A stretch of DNA of 27,904 nt from Roseibacillus sp. (GTDB lineage Bacteria > Verrucomicrobiota > Verrucomicrobiae > Verrucomicrobiales > Akkermansiaceae), in contig PBNG01000040.1 of NCBI GenBank assembly GCA_002723015.1, forward strand, positions 1 to 27,904, given 5' to 3'. Positions within the stretch are counted from its first letter, which is position 1. Every line of letters begins with the position of its first letter. Positions 7,243 through 13,806 of this stretch are shown here, in pieces. Both the position numbers and the translations under genes were made by a program. The notes under the pieces were generated by a model, which did no database searches, had not been told where the DNA came from, and saw nothing but the letters and a program-made list of their open reading frames with translations.

Positions 7243-9867
7243 ATGAGGTTACCCATCTCCTTAGCATGCCTGCTGGGCACCATCGGCCCGGTATTCTGTG
7301 CCCCCTTTGATTACCATAGCGTGCGAGGCCGTGAAGCCAGAGGCCCCGTTGACGGCGTCCTTGAGGGAGAAACCCTTCCCCGGCACGGAAGCTCACGGGT
7401 GCAGGGGATGAGGAGCTTTGGCTCAGGATGGAGCGGGGACGCGCACCTCCTCTGGGATGGAGTACCCGGAGAGGAAATGACCACCGAATTCCGCATCGAG
7501 GAAGCGGGGATCTACGAGGTCGCAGCGCAGCTGACCCTCGCTCCCGACTACGGAATATTTTCCGTGACCCTCGACGGCAAGCTACTGCGTCGTGGGATTG
7601 ACCTCTTCAACCCGAGCGTTTCGCTTGCCCCGATGGTAGATCTTGGAAAGCTCCCGCTCACTCGCGGGGAGCACAAGCTTTCCTTCAAGCTTACCGGGGC
7701 GAATCCCAAGGCCTCCCCCTACCGCAAAACCGGATACCTTCTCGGTCTGGACTTCCTCAAGGTGGTCAATCTGGCGCCCCCGGAACCCTCGGTATCCAAG
7801 ACTACGGAACCATCGGTCGATCCTCCTCAGACACCCGAGGTCACCCTCGAGGAAATGAAGCCGGTCCTTGCGACCTACTGCTATGGGTGCCATGGCGACA
7901 AAGGAAAGGTAAAGGGAGAGGTCAACCTGAAGGAACTTACTTCGGCCGAGGACTTTCTCTCCCGCATTGAGCTTGTCGGTAAGGCCGCGCAATCCATTAC
8001 CTTCCAGGAAATGCCTCCCGAGGATGCCAAACAGCCAACACCCGAAGAGCGCCGCAAGCTGGCAGCCCTGTTCAACGGGCACCTTGAAAAACACCTGAAG
8101 GAATCGGGACATCTCAAGCCCGTAGTCATGCGACGCCTTAACCGGTATGAATACAACAATGCAGTGAAAGACCTCCTTGAGCTCAAGGGAGACCTGTATC
8201 CACTGCCCGAAAAGGTCATCCGCAGCAGGGGCTACTTCAACCCCGCCTCCGGTCGTTTTCCCGATGCCATCCAGGTCTCTAACCGAGCCCTCGGAAAGAA
8301 CCAGATCGAACAGCATATTCTCACCGGGGTGAGTCCCTTCGCAATCGACCTCCAGGCTGAACATGGGTTCAACAACCAGGGTGATCAGCTCAGCGTTTCC
8401 CCTATTCTCCTGGAAAGCTTCCTCAAACTTGGACGCTCCATCGTGAAGGCCCGCGAATTCGACAGCTATTCTGCCCTCACGGACTCCTTCTACCGGGCCC
8501 CCGGGGAGAAGGACCGAAAGCGCTGGCCCCTCATCACCGGACAGCGGCTGCGTCCTTTTCTCGAGCGCGCCTTCAGATCCGGAATCGAGGAAACCACCCT
8601 GAATCGCTACGTGAATTTCGTAATGCGAGAAGTCGAGCGTCATGGCAGCTACCCGGAGGCCATGAAAAGCGTAACAGCTGCCGTATTGGCCTCCCCGCGA
8701 TTTCTTTATCTGACAGAGCGCAAAAGAGATGCCGCCGCCGAAGAGCCCCTGAGCCCTTATGAACTTGCCACTCGCCTTTCCTTTTTCCTCTGGAGCACGC
8801 TTCCCGACGAAGAGCTTCTCGCAAGTGCAAGGAATGGAGAACTCATCCAGCCGGAGGTCTATGCCGCCCAGGTTGCCAGGATGCTTGAAAGCCCTAAGAG
8901 CAAGGCCCTCGCCGAGAATTTTGCTCGACAGTGGCTCCGCCTTGACCAGCTCATCACCGCTGTCCCGGATTTTGAGCGCTTCCAGATCTACTACTCCCGC
9001 ATTGGTTGCGAGCAGTGGAAGTTTGGACTCCAGACCATGGCCGAACCTCTCCTGCTTTTTGAAAGCATTATGGTGGAGGACCGCTCCATCATGCTGCTGG
9101 TAGACTCAAACTATTCCTATCGGTCGGATGAAATGGTATCATGGTACAAGGACACGATTCCCTTCCGTAACCGGGGCAATCGCAACCGGTTCAACACCGG
9201 CTCTCAACGCTTCACCCGGCGCAGCCTCGAGAGCCGGAGGGAAGGCGGGGTAATTACCTCTGCCGCAGCGCTGACCATGACCTCCGAGCCCCTCCGAACC
9301 AGTCCCATCCGGCGCGGGGCCTGGGTTGCCACCGTGATCCTCAACAAACCACCCCCTCCTCCCCCGGATGTCATTCCGGAAATCGAACAGGACGATGCTG
9401 TCATTGAGGCGAAGGGATTGACACTCCGCCAGCGCCTCGTGGCGCATCAGGAAAACGAGAGCTGCGTCTCCTGCCACCAGAAGATTGATCCCCTCGGTTT
9501 TGCCCTTGAGAACTACGACGCTATCGGGCGGTGGCGTGACTCCTACCGCTCCGGCTTGCCGATCGACGCTAGTGGCACACTTTTTGGAAAGGCCCGGTTC
9601 CAAGACGTAATCGGGCTCAAAAACGCCCTTCTCGCAAATCCCGAGTGGTTTATCCGGGCCTTCAGCGAGCACCTTCTGGCTTATGCCCTGGGTCGGGAAC
9701 TGGACATCACTGACAAACCCGCTCTGGACAAGGTCGTTCGACAGGCCTTGGCGAAAAAGGGCCAATTTTCAACCGTTGTCTCGGAGATCACCACAAGTTA
9801 TCCTTTCATGAACAAGACGAACCAACTAGCGCCTCCCTCCGAGGGGCGTTCTCACCAAAAGCCATGA
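7243..9867 (+). CDS. Secreted DUF1592-family protein with two CxxCH motifs (PSD1-like cytochrome protein)
   Basis: An 874-residue exported protein (signal peptide MRLPISLACLLGTIGPVFC-A). Residues ~30-175 look like a beta-sandwich of carbohydrate-binding or malectin type (GIYEVAAQLTL, FSVTLDGK, GEHKLSFKL). A cytochrome-c-like segment follows with C213-Y-G-C216-H217 and a possible distal EMPP. Then come the family blocks in usual order: DUF1587 (RRLNRYEYNNAVKDLL), DUF1595 (ASPRFLYLTE), DUF1592 (LSPYELATRLSFFLWSTLPDEELL), DUF1588 (ALTMTSEPLRTSPIRRGAWV, a six-Pro run, then C741-V-S-C744-H745-QKIDPLGFALENYDAIGRWR) and DUF1585 at the end. Such proteins are abundant in Planctomycetota and Verrucomicrobiota, nearly always paired with DUF1552. 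Their enzymatic role is unproven; periplasmic electron transfer during polymer or sugar oxidation is a hypothesis. The start codon ATG 7243 fits the signal peptide. Its stop overlaps the next ATG (ATGA). Confidence 0.92.
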   Translation: MRLPISLACLLGTIGPVFCAPFDYHSVRGREARGPVDGVLEGETLPRHGSSRVQGMRSFGSGWSGDAHLLWDGVPGEEMTTEFRIEEAGIYEVAAQLTLAPDYGIFSVTLDGKLLRRGIDLFNPSVSLAPMVDLGKLPLTRGEHKLSFKLTGANPKASPYRKTGYLLGLDFLKVVNLAPPEPSVSKTTEPSVDPPQTPEVTLEEMKPVLATYCYGCHGDKGKVKGEVNLKELTSAEDFLSRIELVGKAAQSITFQEMPPEDAKQPTPEERRKLAALFNGHLEKHLKESGHLKPVVMRRLNRYEYNNAVKDLLELKGDLYPLPEKVIRSRGYFNPASGRFPDAIQVSNRALGKNQIEQHILTGVSPFAIDLQAEHGFNNQGDQLSVSPILLESFLKLGRSIVKAREFDSYSALTDSFYRAPGEKDRKRWPLITGQRLRPFLERAFRSGIEETTLNRYVNFVMREVERHGSYPEAMKSVTAAVLASPRFLYLTERKRDAAAEEPLSPYELATRLSFFLWSTLPDEELLASARNGELIQPEVYAAQVARMLESPKSKALAENFARQWLRLDQLITAVPDFERFQIYYSRIGCEQWKFGLQTMAEPLLLFESIMVEDRSIMLLVDSNYSYRSDEMVSWYKDTIPFRNRGNRNRFNTGSQRFTRRSLESRREGGVITSAAALTMTSEPLRTSPIRRGAWVATVILNKPPPPPPDVIPEIEQDDAVIEAKGLTLRQRLVAHQENESCVSCHQKIDPLGFALENYDAIGRWRDSYRSGLPIDASGTLFGKARFQDVIGLKNALLANPEWFIRAFSEHLLAYALGRELDITDKPALDKVVRQALAKKGQFSTVVSEITTSYPFMNKTNQLAPPSEGRSHQKP

Positions 9868-11165
9868 TTCTGAAACGCCCCTTCCTCTCCCGGCGGGCCG
9901 TCCTGCGTGGTGCCGGGGCAACTCTGGCCCTGCCGCTGATGGAGATCATGGAGAGCCGCAGCCTGGCCAAAGGCGCTGCCGTGGCTACACCACCCGTCCG
10001 CACCGGATTCTTCTATATCCCGAACGGCGTTGTCCAGAGGGCGTGGCACCCTGTGGACGAAGGGGAAAACTTTACTCTGTCCCCAAGTTTGCAGCCCCTC
10101 GCCCCGGTGCGAGAGCACATTTCACTGTTCACCAAATTAGATCGGGTGAAGGTCGCGGGCACGGACGGGCACGCTCAGGCCGGAGCGTGCTGGCTGAGCA
10201 GTGCGGCTCCTGATCAACTCTCCCCTGCTGGCTATCCACTCAAGAAGACGATTGACCAGATCATCGCCGAGGAGGCTGGCAAGCACACCGCCTTCCGCTC
10301 TCTTGAGCTCAGTTGTAATCCTTACGAGGATAACCGTGAATCCGTCTACTTCGACAATATTTCATGGTATGGCCATGGCCATGTCGCGCGGTCCCTTCGT
10401 GACCCGAAGGCCGTGTTCAACCGGCTCTTTGCAGTCAAGGAGCACGAGGAGCATGGAAGCGTTCTTGATCTCGTCATGGATGATGCCCGGTCTCTCAACC
10501 GCGACCTCGGAGTAACCGACAGGGGAAAACTTGATGAGTACATGGAGTCGATCCGAACCGTCGAACGCCAGATCGAGCGGGTAACCAAGCGCCAGGCCGA
10601 GATCGACCAGCTCAATATTGCTCCGCCTACCAAACCATGGCAGGCAATGTCCCGGGACGAATTCATTCAAGTCATGGGAGACCTCATGATCCTCGCTTTT
10701 CGCACCGACCTGACCCGGGTGTGTTCAATCATGAGCAGCCCTGAGCGCTGGGGATCTCCTCTCACGGTCCATGGGCTCTTCGACAAACCTGTTGATCACC
10801 ATGGAATGACCCACGGGCAGGGCAATGAGCACGTCCGCTCCAAACTTGAAGCTCTCGACCATTTCCACGTCCAGCAGTTTGCCACCCTTGTCGCCAAAAT
10901 GGCGGAGGTGAAGGAGGGAGAGGGGACTCTCCTGGATAACTCCATGTTCCTCCTGGGTTCCGGAATCAGCGATGGCTCCCTTCATGTCTACACGGATCTT
11001 CCGACCGTTATCGCCGGGCATGGTGGGGGGGCCATTGCAGCAAATCGTCATATCAAGTCTGCGCAAGGTACTCCGATCGCAAATCTCTGGCTCACCATGG
11101 CGCAGATCATGGGGGTAGAGCTCTCCAGCATAGGCGACAGCACCGGTATACTCAAAATGGGCTGA
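9864..11165 (+). CDS. DUF1552 protein, Tat-exported
   Basis: A 433-residue DUF1552 protein. The N-terminus has twin arginines (S9-R10-R11-A-V-L) before a hydrophobic AGATLALPLM segment, a Tat-type signal, so it probably crosses the membrane folded, possibly with a bound metal. Family landmarks include the FYIPNGVVQRAWHP start, SLFTKLDRVK, GHAQAGACWLS, the central EYMESIRTVERQIER helix, the MGDLMILAFRTDLTRV helix, and histidine-rich DHHGMTHG and LPTVIAGHGGG. DUF1552 resembles the DUF1501 and sulfatase/alkaline-phosphatase superfamily in gross layout, but no catalytic role is established. Start at ATG 9864 overlaps the stop of the DUF1592 gene by four bases (ATGA), implying translational coupling and a joint function, which is the standard arrangement in PVC genomes. 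The partner is presumably Sec-exported while this one uses Tat. Confidence 0.92.
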   Translation: MILKRPFLSRRAVLRGAGATLALPLMEIMESRSLAKGAAVATPPVRTGFFYIPNGVVQRAWHPVDEGENFTLSPSLQPLAPVREHISLFTKLDRVKVAGTDGHAQAGACWLSSAAPDQLSPAGYPLKKTIDQIIAEEAGKHTAFRSLELSCNPYEDNRESVYFDNISWYGHGHVARSLRDPKAVFNRLFAVKEHEEHGSVLDLVMDDARSLNRDLGVTDRGKLDEYMESIRTVERQIERVTKRQAEIDQLNIAPPTKPWQAMSRDEFIQVMGDLMILAFRTDLTRVCSIMSSPERWGSPLTVHGLFDKPVDHHGMTHGQGNEHVRSKLEALDHFHVQQFATLVAKMAEVKEGEGTLLDNSMFLLGSGISDGSLHVYTDLPTVIAGHGGGAIAANRHIKSAQGTPIANLWLTMAQIMGVELSSIGDSTGILKMG

Positions 11166-11273
11166 AACCCATAATTCAACGGGCTTTCCCGGTGGCATGC
11201 GACCCGCGATGGTCTCCATGAAAATCCTGCGTGCCAACACCTTGCTTCTGTGGTGCCATCCCGAACCAGAGTC

Positions 11274-12650
11274 ATGACCCTAAAGATCAAGTTCGGCGAC
11301 TACGGGATGATTCTTGTCCTGCTAGTTCTCATCCTTGTCTTCAGCCTGCTCACAATCAAGGAGTCTTCTCCCTCCGATCAACGCAGCGCTCAAACAGTGG
11401 CCGAGCGTGTCTTGAACGAGATCCCGTCAGATCTGACAGTGGTGGTCTACGGCAAGGATAAGACAGAATTCGAGGCTTTCGCGAGGAACCTGGCTGAGCA
11501 ACTCGAGGCGAAGGACCGAAGAAACGTTGCGCTAGCCATCGGAGGGCCCGGAACATTACGGCGCAAACTTGACGAACTGCGCGACGAAGGTATTCGTCTC
11601 GGCGCCATCGCCACGGCCGGGCCTGCCGGGATGCAGGTCATCCGGGACGTCCCGGATAATTATCCCGGGTTTGGAGACTTCTCCGTGCTCATCCCCGAGC
11701 CACGAGGTAAGTCCACTTTTTTCACTTTCGACAACTTCAAGAATGTCACCCAGCGCGTCGTGGTGATTGCGATTGTGGCAATCGGGATGACGATGGTCAT
11801 TATCACCGCCGGAATCGATCTTTCGGTTGGGAGTCTGGTGGGGCTCGCCGCCATGACCGGCGCATGGTTCATCAAGGAGAGGGTCGTGGCGTCAGGGGGG
11901 GATCCCCAAGACACGGAAAACCTGACCGTTCTCACCGGCTTCTTGTTCGCTATTCTCTGCGCCGGAGCCTTCGGACTTTTCTCCGGAGCATTGGTGGCCT
12001 GCTGCAAGGTCGCCCCATTTATTGTGACCCTCGGGGTCATGATGATAGCCAGGGGCATCGCAGAGCAGGCGAATGGCGGCTTTACCGTCTCAGACACCCA
12101 GCTCCCCGCAGGATTCCGGGAACTCAATCATGGCACTCTGATCGGAATCCCCAACACCATGGCACTTCTTATTCTGCTCTACGTCGCTGCCCACATTTTC
12201 ATGACGAGAACAAAATATGGCCGCTACATCTACGCCGTCGGGGGCAATATGGAAGCGGCCCGCCTCAGCGGCGTGCCGGTAACCGGTGTGATCATCCTCG
12301 TCTATACCGTGTGCGGACTCCTCGCTGGGCTTGGAGGCTGCATGGAGGCCTCTCGGGTCAATGCCGCGACCACCGTAATGGGAACAGGGCTGGAGCTGGA
12401 GGTGATTGCTGCAGTGGTGGTCGGAGGCACCAGCCTCTTCGGGGGTAGTGGCCGGATTTTTGGCACCCTCATAGGGGCCTTCATCATTGCGGTCATGCGA
12501 ACCGGGATGAACCAGCTCAACTTCAAGGACCCGGTCCAGGACATGGTTCTGGGAGCAATTATCATTATTGCTGTCCTTCTGGACCGCGCGCGCAAGACAG
12601 GAGTCTGGGACCGGGTGTTCAAACGTGATGACCCCGCATCCCGTAATTAA
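11274..12650 (+). CDS. Sugar ABC transporter permease, RbsC type, with extra soluble domain
   Basis: A 458-residue inner-membrane permease of the BPD_transp_2 (RbsC/XylH/AraH) family. ATG 11274 is chosen over GTG 11250. Landmarks: first helix ~10-28; the family segment FTFDNFKNV-Q joined to GMTMVIITAGIDLSVGSL (~150-190), PFIVTLGVMMIARGIA, YIYAVGGNMEAARLSGV, and the C-terminal VVVGGTSLFGGSGRIFGTLIGAFI. The family is normally ~310-350 residues; here ~115 extra residues (about 33-147) sit between helix 1 and the conserved TFDNF segment. They read as a compact alpha/beta unit (LTVVVYGKDKTEFEAFARNL, NVALAIGGPGTLRRKLDEL, LGAIATAGPAGMQVIRDV) and should face the periplasm if helix 1 has the usual topology. 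The substrate-binding lipoprotein follows 173 nt downstream; no RbsA-like ATPase is encoded in the window. The transported sugar is unknown. Confidence 0.9.
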   Translation: MTLKIKFGDYGMILVLLVLILVFSLLTIKESSPSDQRSAQTVAERVLNEIPSDLTVVVYGKDKTEFEAFARNLAEQLEAKDRRNVALAIGGPGTLRRKLDELRDEGIRLGAIATAGPAGMQVIRDVPDNYPGFGDFSVLIPEPRGKSTFFTFDNFKNVTQRVVVIAIVAIGMTMVIITAGIDLSVGSLVGLAAMTGAWFIKERVVASGGDPQDTENLTVLTGFLFAILCAGAFGLFSGALVACCKVAPFIVTLGVMMIARGIAEQANGGFTVSDTQLPAGFRELNHGTLIGIPNTMALLILLYVAAHIFMTRTKYGRYIYAVGGNMEAARLSGVPVTGVIILVYTVCGLLAGLGGCMEASRVNAATTVMGTGLELEVIAAVVVGGTSLFGGSGRIFGTLIGAFIIAVMRTGMNQLNFKDPVQDMVLGAIIIIAVLLDRARKTGVWDRVFKRDDPASRN

Positions 12651-12704
12651 AAAAACGCGTGGCTCTGGAAGTCTGACCTTCCCTTCGGACACTTTAAGAG
12701 CTCA

Positions 12705-12732
12705 GTGAATTTCCTGATAAATTGACTATAAT
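12705..12732 (+). promoter_or_regulatory. Probable sigma70-type promoter for the sugar-binding lipoprotein gene
   Basis: TATAAT at 12727-12732 is a perfect -10 hexamer. GTGAAT at 12705-12710 could serve as a weak -35 (TGA in common with TTGACA) with a 16-nt spacer. Transcription would begin near 12739, leaving a leader of about 85 nt before ATG 12824. A separate promoter would let the binding protein be made in excess over the permease, as is common in ABC importers. Perfect -10 matches are uncommon in GC-rich DNA like this, but the -35 is poor. Confidence 0.5.
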
Positions 12733-12754
12733 GGGTTCCGTCAATTCCATCTGT

Positions 12755-12762
12755 GGAGGGAG
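12755..12762 (+). promoter_or_regulatory. Shine-Dalgarno-like GGAGGGAG before an in-frame TTG
   Basis: GGAGGGAG lies four bases before TTG 12767, which is in frame with the binding-protein gene and would add 19 residues (LRFTERHPHL...) before the signal peptide. The ATG at 12824 has no such site. Since a lipoprotein signal peptide should start close to its MKRT n-region, I keep ATG 12824, but this ribosome site may direct a longer precursor or be fortuitous. Confidence 0.3.
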
Positions 12763-12823
12763 CGATTTGAGATTCACAGAGCGGCATCCTCACCTCAACC
12801 TCTCGAAAGCAAATTCCTCAGCT

Positions 12824-13801
12824 ATGAAACGGACTCTCTTTCTCTCTCTCACCTTCGCCACCCTCTTTGTCGGACTGACCTCCTGTGGAAAGAAGGACTC
12901 TGGCGACCGCAGTGATACTTCTGGCACAGCCAGCAAGGGCACGATTGGCATGACCTGCCAGAATCTTAATAATCCTTTTTTCCAGCTTATCGCACAGGAA
13001 ATGGAAAAGGCGGCCGAGGCCGCAGGCTACACTCTGAACGCCATGGACGGAAAAGGAGACGCGGCCCTGCAGAATACTCAGATTGACGAGTTCATTACCC
13101 AGAAGTGCGATGCCATCTTCCTGAATCCAGCGGACTCCAAGGCCTCGGGATCGGGCGTACGAGCTGCTCATGCTGCAGGGATCCCGGTTTTCACCTTCGA
13201 CATCCAGATGGAGGATCCGGAAGTGCAGAGACTGGTGACCTATCACGTCGGCAGCGACAATTACCAGGGAGGCCGCCTTGCGGGTGAATCCATGATGAAG
13301 GTAACAGGGGATACCGGGAAAGTCGGTATTATAACACTTCCGGAGGCGAACTCCTGCAAGAAACGGGTCGACGGATTCAAAGACTACCTGATGGAGAACA
13401 ACAGTAAGCTGGAAATCGTGATTGAATTGAACGGGAAGGGCGACCGCGTGAAAGGCGCAGAAGTCGCCGCAGACATGCTTACCGCGCACGGGGATCTGGT
13501 CGGCATCTTTGGCATCAACGACCCCTGCGCCCTTGGAGCATGGGCCTCCGTCAAAGAAGCAGGGAAGCTGGAGCAGATCACAATCATCGGGTTCGATGGT
13601 TCTCCCGACGGAAAAATCGGAGTATTTGAGAAACAACTTTACGACACTCCGATGCAATTCCCCCGTCAGATGGCTACCAAGACCGTGGAAAATTTTCTCA
13701 AGTATGTCGCGGGTGAATCCTTCGATGCTCTGGAGTTCATGCCCTGTGAGCATTACTACTTCGCGGACGCCGAGAAGGATCCGAACAGGACTCAGTTCTA
13801 G
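12824..13801 (+). CDS. Sugar-binding lipoprotein of ABC importer (Peripla_BP_4, RbsB type)
   Basis: A 325-residue substrate-binding protein. The signal peptide MKRTLFLSLTFATLFVGLTSC ends in a lipobox with C21 as the lipidated residue, so it is membrane-anchored and extracytoplasmic. The mature part opens with a Ser/Thr/Lys/Asp-rich linker and then the type I periplasmic-binding-protein fold: IGMTCQNLNNPFFQ, FLNPADSKASGSGVRAAHAAGIPVFTFDI, VGSDNYQGGRLAGE, KRVDGFKDYL, GIFGINDPCALGAWASVKEAGK and IIGFDGSPDG. These match the RbsB-like pentose/hexose family. The ligand cannot be told from sequence. It follows the RbsC-type permease, and an own promoter with TATAAT lies about 90 nt upstream. The longest open frame begins at TTG 12722, within the promoter, so that start is rejected. 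The stop is 5 nt before the next possible start, GTG 13807. Confidence 0.92.
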   Translation: MKRTLFLSLTFATLFVGLTSCGKKDSGDRSDTSGTASKGTIGMTCQNLNNPFFQLIAQEMEKAAEAAGYTLNAMDGKGDAALQNTQIDEFITQKCDAIFLNPADSKASGSGVRAAHAAGIPVFTFDIQMEDPEVQRLVTYHVGSDNYQGGRLAGESMMKVTGDTGKVGIITLPEANSCKKRVDGFKDYLMENNSKLEIVIELNGKGDRVKGAEVAADMLTAHGDLVGIFGINDPCALGAWASVKEAGKLEQITIIGFDGSPDGKIGVFEKQLYDTPMQFPRQMATKTVENFLKYVAGESFDALEFMPCEHYYFADAEKDPNRTQF

Positions 13802-13806
13802 TACTG

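Larger units (their letters stand above)
12651..12823 (+). other. Intergenic region with likely promoter and 5' leader of the binding-protein gene
   Basis: This 173-nt gap holds a perfect TATAAT and a purine-rich GGAGGGAG, listed separately. A weak stem is possible around 12669-12696 (GTCTGA pairing with TCGGAC, one G-U pair) but it lacks a T-run, so I do not call a terminator. No clear operator palindrome was seen. Confidence 0.4.

Noticed and set aside
7582..8643. 353-residue open frame on the minus strand
   Set aside because: Antisense to the DUF1592 gene, which shows conserved motifs throughout; long shadow frames are expected at this GC content.
12669..12696. Rho-independent terminator after the permease gene
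   Set aside because: The possible stem is six pairs with one G-U and no following T-run.
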